From Bacteroidia bacterium (GTDB taxonomy: Bacteria > Bacteroidota > Bacteroidia > Bacteroidales > UBA932), in the NCBI GenBank assembly GCA_009929175.1, contig SABC01000004.1, forward strand, positions 1-64,000: 64,000 bases of DNA, written 5' to 3'. Both the position numbers and the translations under genes were made by a program. Each line of letters begins with the position of its first letter. Within the stretch, counting starts at the first letter, position 1. A model generated the notes under the pieces. It was not told the DNA's origin. It searched no databases and was given only the letters and a program-made list of their open reading frames with translations. Below, in pieces: positions 1 through 8,427 of the stretch.

Positions 1-1
1 T

Positions 2-256
2 GCCGAGGAGAAACACATAATTCCTCTGCTCAAAGAATTGAGAGCTAATGGCATTGTTGCAGAGATTTATACAGAGAACGTGAAACTCAAAAAGCAGTTC
101 GATTATGCATCCAAAAGAGGAATTCCTTATATTGCTATCATTGGCGAGGAGGAGATGCGTAATAATTGTGTTAATGTGAAAAACCTCTCTTCGGGTGAGC
201 AAATAGTATTGGGTATTAGCGATTTATCCAATTGGTTAAAAGATAATCTGGAATAA
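2..256 (+). CDS. hisS: Histidyl-tRNA synthetase, C-terminal fragment (anticodon-binding domain; gene starts upstream of window)
   Basis: Open frame from base 2 (AEEKHIIPLLKELRANGIVAEIYTENVKLKKQFDYASKRGIPYIAIIGEEE...) resembles the C-terminal anticodon-binding domain of HisRS. Confidence 0.85.
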   Translation, partial: AEEKHIIPLLKELRANGIVAEIYTENVKLKKQFDYASKRGIPYIAIIGEEEMRNNCVNVKNLSSGEQIVLGISDLSNWLKDNLE

Positions 257-327
257 AATTTGGATTGTAAGATGTATTGCATTATCTTTGCAATCCAATT
301 CAAAGGTAATACCAACAAGAAATATAC

Positions 328-400
<73 letters not shown>

Positions 401-402
401 CT

Positions 403-445
403 AAAAAACACCGTAACAGCATAATCTGCAGTTGCGGTGTTTTTC
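403..445 (+). terminator. Rho-independent terminator after tRNA-Met
   Basis: AAAAACACCG (404-413) pairs with CGGTGTTTTT (435-444). Confidence 0.7.
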
Positions 446-501
446 TTATTTAAGGATCTTTTCTTATTTTTTTGAATAGACCAATTTAAAAAAACAGGTG
501 A

Positions 502-753
502 TTATAGATTGTATTTATAAACCGGATGTTTCTTTTTGCCGGTTTCTGTCGGTTTTACATAGAGAGGAGAGTTAATTGTCTGGCAGAATGTTGCCGGGTT
601 GTTTCGGGAGATGCATACCTCTTTGAGGTAACAGTTGGCACATTTTGATGGCTTTTTGCTTTTGAAGGTGGCAAGCAGGCTGACGGAAATGCGGTAAAGG
701 GTTACTGCAACCACAGCTGCAATTATTATGTAAACTATTGTCAATTGTGTCAT
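502..753 (-). CDS. FeoB-associated Cys-rich membrane protein
   Basis: 83 aa, one N-terminal TM helix then CANCYLKEVC; immediately downstream of feoAB on the same strand. Confidence 0.75.
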   Translation of the reverse strand: MTQLTIVYIIIAAVVAVTLYRISVSLLATFKSKKPSKCANCYLKEVCISRNNPATFCQTINSPLYVKPTETGKKKHPVYKYNL

Positions 754-764
754 GATTCAAATTT

Positions 765-3266
765 TTAAAGTAAGTTCCCGATGTTGTAAACGGCATATGC
801 CATGACCCATGCAAGCAGGGTTGTATAGACCATGGAAAAAGCAGCCCATTGCCATCCCGACTCCTTTCCTATGGCAACTATTGTTGCTACACATGGAAAA
901 TAGATAAGGATAAAGACCATGAATGCAAGGGCAACCACAGGGTCGAAAACCCTTTGGCCCGCTTTTTCCCCGGATTGGTGCAACTGGGATTTTATTCCGG
1001 CAATGAGTGAGTCGCTCTCTTCATCCGCCCCGGGAGCCTGGTAAAGCACACTCATGGTGCTCACCACTATCTCTTTTGCAGGCAGGCCACTGATAATGCT
1101 GACTCCCATCTTCCAGTCGAATCCCAATGGCTCCATCACAGGGGCAAGCGAGTGACCCAGTTGTCCTATATATGAGTTTTCCAGTCTCAAAGACTCTTTC
1201 TCTGCCTCGAGTTGGCTCAGTAGATCTGTTTTTAACTCTGTAGTTATCGAATAATCGTTTTGTATGCTCTCCATCCTGGAATCAAATTCGGCACTCCTGT
1301 CAAACTCCCTGGGAAAATAGCCCATTGCCCATATTATTACAGATGCTGCCAATATAACCGACCCCATCTTTTTAAGGTACTGGTAACCTTTGTGCCACAT
1401 ATGTCTTGAAGTGCTTTTCAATGTCGGGATCCGGTAAGGGGGCAGCTCCATTACAAACGGGATTTCCTGTTTTTTGAAAACCAGTTTTTTGAGGATAAGG
1501 GCCAGTATAACAGCCATCAGGATTCCGGTGAAATATATCCCGGATAGTACCAACCCTTGGTTTTTTGGGAAAAATGCCGAGATAAGCAACACATACACTG
1601 GCAGCCTTGCACTGCAAGACATGAAGGGAACCAACAGTGTCGTGAGGATCCTGTCGCTTTTGCTCTCCAGTGTCCGTGTGGCCATCACGGCAGGGACATT
1701 GCAACCAAAACCCATTACCAGTGGTATGAAGGATTTGCCGTGCAGCCCGATCTTGTGCATCAGCTTGTCCATGATGAATGCCGCCCTTGCCATATACCCG
1801 CTGTCTTCCATGAATGAGATGAAAAAGAAGAGTATAAGGATATTGGGAAGGAACACCACCACCCCGCCGACACCATCAATTATCCCGTTCACAACCAGGT
1901 CCCTGAGAGGCCCCTCTGCAATGATTGAAGAGAATAATGAGCCTGTTGCAGAGACCAGTTTTTCTATCAGTTCCATTGGGTAGTTGCCAAGGGAGAAGGT
2001 GGTCTGGAACATCAGCCACATGAATGCTATGAATATTGGGAGCCCAAAGTATTTGTGGGTGAGTATATCGTCCAGGTTGCGGATCTTCCTGCCCGGCAAT
2101 TCGGGGTATTTGACACACTCTTTAAGGGCGCCGTCAATGAAGCCGTATTTGGCATCAGTCATTACAGCCTCGGAGCTCTCTTTGTATTGCTCTTCGAGTT
2201 TGGATATCTCTTTGTTGGTCGTATCATTGATTTGGGTGTACTGTTCATATCCCGACAGCAACTTGTGGGTTGTCTGGTCCTTTTCAAGTAGCTTTATGGC
2301 CAAATACCTTGTGGAATAGAGATCTTTTACATGCCCGGTTTTCTTTACCTTCTCCTGCACCCTGGAGATGCTTTTTTCTATTTCGTTGCCATGATGCACA
2401 TGAACATGCCTTGATATTGTATCCTGGTCTTCATATACCTCAATGATCTTTTTGAGCAATTTGCCAATACCGTTACCTTTGTTTGCGGTGGTCGGTATCA
2501 CCGGAATGCCTAATAATTCCCCAAGTTTACAATGGTCTATTTCTGTTCCGGTTTTTTGGAGTTCATCATACATATTGAGGGCTATCACAACTTTGATATT
2601 CATATCCATTAGTTGTGAGGTAAGGTACAGATTCCTTTCCAGATTTGTCGAGTCAACAACATTCAGTACGACATCGGGACGGTTTTCCAGCAAATGGCTT
2701 CTTACATACAGCTCTTCCGGGGTATATTCGGTTATGGAGTATGTTCCGGGCAGGTCGGACAAAATGAATTTGTATCCGAATTTTGTAAGGAAACCCTCTT
2801 TGGATTCTACTGTTACGCCGCCATAGTTGCCGACCCTTTCGTGTGAGCCGGTTGTGTAGTTGAAAAGGGTGGTTTTACCGCAGTTGGGATTCCCTGCCAG
2901 GGCAATGTGGATGCTTTTGCCCTTTTGGGCAGCTGCCCTTAAAACCTCGGCCTCTATATCGGACAAAGGCATTGGATTTTCGGTGGTTAAAGTAATACCG
3001 GACTCCTCAATAATCTCAATCAGGCTGGCTTCGCTTTTCCTTAGCGAAATGTTATACCCCATGATTTCATACTCCATTGGGTCGTTCAAAGGGGCCTGTT
3101 TGACTACGGTTACCTTTTTGCCCTTCACAAAACCCATCTCAATGATCCTTTTGCGAAAGGCTCCGTGTCCCTTGACTTTTACTATGATTCCGGACTCCCC
3201 CGGTGCCAGTTGTGACAAAAATGTTGCCTCTGCCAGCTCTTTCCCTATCTCGTTTTTTATATCCAT
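765..3266 (-). CDS. feoB: Ferrous iron transport protein, FeoA-FeoB fusion
   Basis: N-terminal FeoA-like domain (LAPGESGIIVKVKGHGAFRKRIIEMGFVKGKKVTVV), then G-protein motifs GNPNCGKTTLFN, DLPGTYS, NMYD and FeoB membrane domain; start set to ATG at 3266 (MDIKNEIGKEL) because the longer ORF runs through promoter-like sequence. Confidence 0.95.
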   Translation of the reverse strand: MDIKNEIGKELAEATFLSQLAPGESGIIVKVKGHGAFRKRIIEMGFVKGKKVTVVKQAPLNDPMEYEIMGYNISLRKSEASLIEIIEESGITLTTENPMPLSDIEAEVLRAAAQKGKSIHIALAGNPNCGKTTLFNYTTGSHERVGNYGGVTVESKEGFLTKFGYKFILSDLPGTYSITEYTPEELYVRSHLLENRPDVVLNVVDSTNLERNLYLTSQLMDMNIKVVIALNMYDELQKTGTEIDHCKLGELLGIPVIPTTANKGNGIGKLLKKIIEVYEDQDTISRHVHVHHGNEIEKSISRVQEKVKKTGHVKDLYSTRYLAIKLLEKDQTTHKLLSGYEQYTQINDTTNKEISKLEEQYKESSEAVMTDAKYGFIDGALKECVKYPELPGRKIRNLDDILTHKYFGLPIFIAFMWLMFQTTFSLGNYPMELIEKLVSATGSLFSSIIAEGPLRDLVVNGIIDGVGGVVVFLPNILILFFFISFMEDSGYMARAAFIMDKLMHKIGLHGKSFIPLVMGFGCNVPAVMATRTLESKSDRILTTLLVPFMSCSARLPVYVLLISAFFPKNQGLVLSGIYFTGILMAVILALILKKLVFKKQEIPFVMELPPYRIPTLKSTSRHMWHKGYQYLKKMGSVILAASVIIWAMGYFPREFDRSAEFDSRMESIQNDYSITTELKTDLLSQLEAEKESLRLENSYIGQLGHSLAPVMEPLGFDWKMGVSIISGLPAKEIVVSTMSVLYQAPGADEESDSLIAGIKSQLHQSGEKAGQRVFDPVVALAFMVFILIYFPCVATIVAIGKESGWQWAAFSMVYTTLLAWVMAYAVYNIGNLL

Positions 3267-3278
3267 TACCAGTTGACT

Positions 3279-3306
3279 CTTTGTATTTTCTTTTGAAAAT
3301 ACAAAG
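3279..3306. repeat. Perfect inverted repeat (12-bp arms, 4-nt spacer) upstream of feoAB; candidate operator
   Basis: CTTTGTATTTTC-TTTT-GAAAATACAAAG; overlaps the predicted minus-strand -7 box. Confidence 0.7.
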
Positions 3307-3332
3307 TTAAAAGCTAAAAAGGGAGTTGTCAA
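3302..3332 (-). promoter_or_regulatory. Predicted Bacteroidota-type promoter of feoAB
   Basis: Minus strand TTGACAAC (3325-3332) about 20 nt upstream of TAACTTTG (3302-3309), matching TTG-N19-21-TAnnTTTG. Confidence 0.6.
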
Positions 3333-3417
3333 TCCCATAAAATAGGGATATTGTGGCACCTTCATTCATCATTTATGACGATAAATATGCTATTTTTGTA
3401 ACCTAAACCCGATTACC

Positions 3418-3900
3418 ATGTCTTTTACTGTCAAAAAAGGTGAACCTCAGGATACCGAACTTATTTTCAAATTTATATGTGAGCTTGCGGAATACGAAAA
3501 ACTGAGACACGATGTTACAGCAACAGTCGAGGTTCTTCATGACTCACTCTTTGTAAGGAAATCTGCCGAAGTTTTGATTGGTTATCAAGATGAGGTCCCC
3601 GCAGGCTTCGCGCTGTTCTTTCATAACTTCTCTACATTCAAAGGGAGGGCCTGCCTTTACCTGGAAGATATTTTCATTTCGCCGCAGTTCAGGGGCAAAG
3701 GATACGGGAAAAGACTTTTCAATGAGCTGGCATCAATTGCTGTGGAGAGAAATTGTGACCGGTTTGACTGGGCTGTTCTGGATTGGAACCAACCTGCCAT
3801 TGGTTTTTACAAAAGCCTTGGTGCAAAAGCAATGGATGACTGGACTGTATTCCGCCTGGAGGGAGAAGCATTGAGAAAGGTGGCAAATAAACAATTTTAA
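3418..3900 (+). CDS. GNAT family N-acetyltransferase (diamine acetyltransferase-like)
   Basis: ACLYLEDIFISPQFRGKGYGKRLFNELA acetyl-CoA loop and DWAVLDWNQPAIGFYKSLGA. Confidence 0.85.
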   Translation: MSFTVKKGEPQDTELIFKFICELAEYEKLRHDVTATVEVLHDSLFVRKSAEVLIGYQDEVPAGFALFFHNFSTFKGRACLYLEDIFISPQFRGKGYGKRLFNELASIAVERNCDRFDWAVLDWNQPAIGFYKSLGAKAMDDWTVFRLEGEALRKVANKQF

Positions 3901-3928
3901 AACTCAATAATCATTTTTTGATTCAATA

Positions 3929-4387
3929 ATGAAAACGATAGCACTGGTTGCCCATGACAACCGAAAAAAAGACCTTATAGAGTGGGTGGAATTCAACAGG
4001 GATACCCTGCTAAAGCATAAACTGGTATGTACCGGAACAACAGGAAGGATGGTGGAGGCTGCTTTGACACAGAACTTGTCCAGAAACAGTCCAAAGCCCG
4101 ATATTCGTTTGTTAAAGTCGGGCCCTCTTGGAGGAGACCAGCAACTTGGGGCACTTATTTGCGAAGGGGTGGTGGATATGCTTTTTTTCCTTTGGGACCC
4201 TATGCAACCCCAGCCTCACGACGTGGATGTGAAGGCGTTGCTCAGGATTTCCAGTCTTTACAATGTTCCTACCGCAATCAACAGGTCATCTGCTGATTTT
4301 ATTATTTCTTCGCCGTTGTTTGACAGCGAATACCAACCCAAACTCAAGAATTTCTCGGAGTATCTCAACCGATCGGTTGACCTTTGA
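3929..4387 (+). CDS. mgsA: Methylglyoxal synthase
   Basis: MKTIALVAHDNRKKDLIEW, TGTTGRM, SGPLGGDQQLGALI, FFLWDPMQPQPHDVDVKALLR. Confidence 0.95.
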   Translation: MKTIALVAHDNRKKDLIEWVEFNRDTLLKHKLVCTGTTGRMVEAALTQNLSRNSPKPDIRLLKSGPLGGDQQLGALICEGVVDMLFFLWDPMQPQPHDVDVKALLRISSLYNVPTAINRSSADFIISSPLFDSEYQPKLKNFSEYLNRSVDL

Positions 4388-5096
4388 TCTTAAGCTGGAA
4401 AATTGATGTGTCCCCCCTTTTTCCTTCGATAAATATATCGGGATCAACGGAAGTATAAAGGTCAACACTCTCTCCTGGAAGGGATTCATTATTGAAGTTT
4501 AACCACATCTCTCTTATAGTCATCTCTTTGGTTAGCTCAAAGGGCAGTGAGTCGATTGCCCATTCAAAATAGCGGGCGTTGTTGGTGTGGCCGTTGATAT
4601 CGAGATCAGAAAGTGACACCACACGGGTTCTGGAAAAGGTCATCTCTTTTGGGGATGTAAGCCTCTCTGCAGGTTCTTGGATTGCATCCTTTTGATTCTC
4701 CCCTTTGAAGCTGGTTCCCAAGATGGATTCTATCTTCTGCAGCCTGCGGGTTTTGTAATCTATGATAAGCCAGGACGATGTTGCCGAGATAATTTCATTA
4801 TTCCCGGAATCATGGGCCAAAAAATCGCGGAACCCAAAAAGGCGGTCACTTCCTTTGTGCCAGGTTTCCATCGAAACCTCTTCCTTCCAAACCGGTAACC
4901 TTTGGAATTTGATGTGGAAACGGGATAGTACCCACACTACACCGGTAGAGATAAGGTTGTCGTAACCAAACCCCAGGGTGTGGGCGTGGATGTTTGCCAT
5001 CTCCTGTGCATGATTTAGGAACGAAAAAGGCTTGAATAGTCCATTATGGTCTGTTTCATAACTTTTTACAGAAAAAATTTCTCTATAGCTTTTCAT
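4365..5096 (-). CDS. Acyl-ACP thioesterase
   Basis: Hot-dog acyl-ACP thioesterase features (NHAQEMANIHAHTLGFGYDNL, DINGHTNNARYFEW); ATG start at 5096 (MKSYREIFSV). Confidence 0.88.
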   Translation of the reverse strand: MKSYREIFSVKSYETDHNGLFKPFSFLNHAQEMANIHAHTLGFGYDNLISTGVVWVLSRFHIKFQRLPVWKEEVSMETWHKGSDRLFGFRDFLAHDSGNNEIISATSSWLIIDYKTRRLQKIESILGTSFKGENQKDAIQEPAERLTSPKEMTFSRTRVVSLSDLDINGHTNNARYFEWAIDSLPFELTKEMTIREMWLNFNNESLPGESVDLYTSVDPDIFIEGKRGDTSIFQLKIKGQPIG

Positions 5097-5110
5097 TGGG
5101 TTCTTTTTTA

Positions 5111-5118
5111 CAAAGATA
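5111..5118 (-). promoter_or_regulatory. Predicted -7 element (TATCTTTG) of the acyl-ACP thioesterase gene
   Basis: CAAAGATA on plus strand; matches TAnnTTTG just upstream of the ATG at 5096. Confidence 0.4.
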
Positions 5119-5147
5119 GGAACCATGATTCCAAAACAAAACTAAAA

Positions 5148-5179
5148 TTGGAAAAAACGGTTCGATTGTACTATCTTTG
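5148..5179 (+). promoter_or_regulatory. Predicted promoter of pyrG
   Basis: TTG (5148-5150) about 21 nt upstream of TATCTTTG (5172-5179). Confidence 0.5.
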
Positions 5180-5213
5180 TATCCCGGTATCACAATAATC
5201 CAAGAATAATCTT

Positions 5214-6833
5214 ATGAGCACCAAATATGTATTTGTTTTGGGAGGAGTTACCTCTTCCCTCGGTAAGGGTATTATTTCGGCTTCTCTTGCCAAATTGTTG
5301 CAGTCGAGGGGCTTGTCGGTAACAATTCAAAAATTCGACCCTTATATCAATATTGATCCGGGAACATTGAACCCATACGAGCATGGTGAATGCTACGTTA
5401 CGGAAGATGGAGCCGAAACCGACCTTGACCTGGGCCATTACGAAAGGTTCCTGAATGTCTTTACCGGTAAGGCCAATAACGTTACTACCGGCCGTATTTA
5501 CAGGAACGTGATAGAAAAGGAGAGGCAGGGAGCCTACCTTGGCAAAACCGTCCAGGTTGTCCCCCATATTACCGACGAAATCAAAAGGAGAATGCTTCTG
5601 CTTGGTAAAAGTGGTAAATATGATGTTGTCATTACCGAACTTGGAGGTACTGTGGGCGATATCGAGTCGCTTCCTTTCGTGGAGGCGGTCCGACAGTTGC
5701 AATGGGAGCTGGAAGATGAGGATTGTCTGGTGATACACCTGACACTGGTTCCTTACCTGAATGCGGCAAAGGAGCTTAAGACCAAGCCTACCCAGCACTC
5801 AGTGAGGATGTTGCAGCAAAACGGAGTCCATCCGGATATCATAGTCTGCAGGACAGAACACCCACTACCAGCCGAAATCAGGAAAAAGGTGGCACTATTT
5901 TGCAATGTGAAACCAAATGCTGTAATTGAGTCTATCGATGCAAAAAGTATTTATGAAGTACCCCTTTTGATGGTAAAGGAGAAATTGGATGAATTGGCGC
6001 TTCGTAAATTCAAACTTGATAACAGCCTTGTCAACCCGCCCGAACTTTCGGGATGGAAGTCTTTCCTTAACAGGTTGTTCAATCCCTCGCACGAGGTAAA
6101 TATTGCCTTGGTAGGGAAATATGTGGAGTTGCAGGATGCCTACAAATCAATATTGGAATCATTTATACATGCCGGAGCACGCAACGAGTGCAAGGTTAAT
6201 GTGCACAGTATCCACAGTGAACATATTAACGAATCCAATGTGGGTGATTTGCTGGGCACTATGGATGGGATACTGGTAGCACCAGGATTTGGGGAGAGAG
6301 GTATTGAGGGTAAGATAACGGCAGTCAAATATGCCAGGGAAAATAAAATTCCTTTCCTTGGAATCTGCCTTGGCATGCAAATGGCAGTTATAGAGTTTGC
6401 GAGGAATGTGCTCAAACTGGAGGATGCCATGACAACTGAGATCAGAACAAATACCAAAAACCCTGTGATTGACCTTATGGAAGATCAAAAATCCCTGACA
6501 ATCAAAGGGGGGACTATGAGGCTGGGAGCTTATGGATGTACCATAGAGGAGGGTTCCCTTGCCCATGCAGTATACGGGAAGACCGAAATATCGGAACGTC
6601 ATCGTCACCGGTATGAGTTTAACAACAGCTATGCCGAGCAATTGGGCAGAGCAGGATTAATCTGCACAGGAAAAAATTCAGACACATCACTTGTAGAGAT
6701 AGTAGAGATCCGGGAACATCCTTTCTTTATCGGGGTACAGTTCCATCCCGAATTGAAGAGTACTCCGGAAAATCCCCACCCCCTGTTTGTCGCATTGGTG
6801 AAAGCTGCCATAAAATTTAACAAGAGGGATTAA
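5214..6833 (+). CDS. pyrG: CTP synthase
   Basis: KYVFVLGGVTSSLGKGIISASLAKLLQSRG synthetase domain; FLGICLGMQ glutaminase motif; GVQFHPE. Confidence 0.98.
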   Translation: MSTKYVFVLGGVTSSLGKGIISASLAKLLQSRGLSVTIQKFDPYINIDPGTLNPYEHGECYVTEDGAETDLDLGHYERFLNVFTGKANNVTTGRIYRNVIEKERQGAYLGKTVQVVPHITDEIKRRMLLLGKSGKYDVVITELGGTVGDIESLPFVEAVRQLQWELEDEDCLVIHLTLVPYLNAAKELKTKPTQHSVRMLQQNGVHPDIIVCRTEHPLPAEIRKKVALFCNVKPNAVIESIDAKSIYEVPLLMVKEKLDELALRKFKLDNSLVNPPELSGWKSFLNRLFNPSHEVNIALVGKYVELQDAYKSILESFIHAGARNECKVNVHSIHSEHINESNVGDLLGTMDGILVAPGFGERGIEGKITAVKYARENKIPFLGICLGMQMAVIEFARNVLKLEDAMTTEIRTNTKNPVIDLMEDQKSLTIKGGTMRLGAYGCTIEEGSLAHAVYGKTEISERHRHRYEFNNSYAEQLGRAGLICTGKNSDTSLVEIVEIREHPFFIGVQFHPELKSTPENPHPLFVALVKAAIKFNKRD

Positions 6834-6843
6834 CTTTTCGGTT

Positions 6844-7626
6844 ATGTTGTACAAAGGTTTTTTTAAATTAATTGTCATGGTTTTTGCGATCATTGCGCTT
6901 GCACCAAATTGCAGGGCTCAGGGTACTAAGGCCGTGGGATACAAGGCAAAGGTTACGGCGACTTTTCCCCATTACGAAAAAGCCTACACACAGGGTCTAT
7001 TCTTTTACAAGGGGAGGCTTTACGAAAGCTCAGGCCAGTATGGGCAATCATTTTTCCATGAGGTTGACCTGGCAAAGGGAAGCACGCTCAGGAGCTTCAA
7101 CCTGGCCCCAAAGTATTTTGCAGAGGGGGCCGTGGTCCTGAATGATAAACTCTACATACTTACCTGGATGGAGATGGAGGTGTTGGTATACGACATAAAC
7201 ACTTTACGGCAAGTTGGCAAGTTGTTCAACAGAAGAGAGGGATGGGGGCTTACAACCGATGGCAGGAGTCTGATTTCAACAGATGGAAGTTCCAATATCT
7301 TTTTCCATGACCCTGCCACTTTTGCAGACCAATCCAGGATAGAGGTAACCCTTAACGGCAAGCCCCTTTCCCAGCTAAACGAGTTGGAATACATCAACGG
7401 AGAGATTTGGGCCAATGTCTATGGCACAGACATGATTGTGATAATCAATCCTGTTACCGGCATAGTGAGGGCTACGGTAGATTGTACCGGATTACTTCCT
7501 TTGAGGCTCAGGAAACCGGATACGGATGTCTTGAACGGAATAGCTTATGACCCTGAAAACCGGCATATATACGTGACCGGTAAATATTGGCCCAGGATGT
7601 TCAGGATTGAACTTGAAAAACTTTAA
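6844..7626 (+). CDS. Glutaminyl-peptide cyclotransferase (bacterial glutamine cyclotransferase family), secreted
   Basis: Signal peptide; FPHYEKAYTQGLFFYKGRLYESSGQYGQS; LTWMEMEVLVYD; NGIAYDPENRHIYVTGKYWP. Confidence 0.9.
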   Translation: MLYKGFFKLIVMVFAIIALAPNCRAQGTKAVGYKAKVTATFPHYEKAYTQGLFFYKGRLYESSGQYGQSFFHEVDLAKGSTLRSFNLAPKYFAEGAVVLNDKLYILTWMEMEVLVYDINTLRQVGKLFNRREGWGLTTDGRSLISTDGSSNIFFHDPATFADQSRIEVTLNGKPLSQLNELEYINGEIWANVYGTDMIVIINPVTGIVRATVDCTGLLPLRLRKPDTDVLNGIAYDPENRHIYVTGKYWPRMFRIELEKL

Positions 7627-8342
7627 TCCTTCCGTTTTTTGTTGGCAACCAAAATATGCCTTTTACCAGGAGGTCCCTGTACCCTTGAAACCTCAAAACC
7701 GGAATCCCTCAGGGCGCTTTTCACTACTCCCTTTGCAGAATAGGTGACCAGGACAGCACCATCTCCCATCATGTGGTAAATCTCTTTAAATATGTCGGGC
7801 TGCCATAACTCCGGCTGTACTCCCGGAGAGAATGCATCATAATAGACAACATCGGCCTTGTTGCCTTCCAGCATCGGGAACCCCTTTTGTAGTATATGGA
7901 CAAGATCTCCCTCTATTTTATTGAGATTGAATCCCTGGAAAATTTCGACAGGAATATTCCAGGGAGCATCGTAGATACCGGCTGCAATCTCCCGGAATTG
8001 TAAAGGAAATAATTCCAAATGGTTTAATTCACGGGTTTTACCTATAGAGAGCGGAAATTTTTCGATGGAATTGTAATTGATGTTTAAGCCTTGTAATCCA
8101 ATGTTATAGTGTGCTGTTGCAAGACAGTTAAGACCTGTTCCGAACCCAACTTCAAAAATATTTACTACCTCTCTTTTATTGTTTGTTTTGGCATTGAGCT
8201 CCAAATAGCGGGCAATGCCGTTATTTATGAAAATATGACTGGTTTCTGTCAGGGCACCGTTAACTGAATGGTATGTTTCTTTAAACTCTTGTGATGCCAG
8301 GGTGGCAGATCCGTCTTTTGTGTGAATAATATCTCTCTCCAT
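7623..8342 (-). CDS. mnmD: tRNA (5-methylaminomethyl-2-thiouridine)(34)-methyltransferase MnmD
   Basis: DGSATLASQEFKETYHSVNGALTETSHIFI, FEVGFGTGLNCL, YYDAFSPGVQPELW. Confidence 0.9.
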   Translation of the reverse strand: MERDIIHTKDGSATLASQEFKETYHSVNGALTETSHIFINNGIARYLELNAKTNNKREVVNIFEVGFGTGLNCLATAHYNIGLQGLNINYNSIEKFPLSIGKTRELNHLELFPLQFREIAAGIYDAPWNIPVEIFQGFNLNKIEGDLVHILQKGFPMLEGNKADVVYYDAFSPGVQPELWQPDIFKEIYHMMGDGAVLVTYSAKGVVKSALRDSGFEVSRVQGPPGKRHILVANKKRKD

Positions 8343-8427
8343 TGAATTTGTTGTTGGTACAAATGTATATCATTCCTTCATTTTTTTTATCTTTGCAGAC
8401 TATACATAATAAAATTACTGCGATATA

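Noticed and set aside
5190-5798. 202-aa minus-strand ORF antisense to pyrG
   Set aside because: Antisense shadow of a core gene with no domain or independent promoter evidence.
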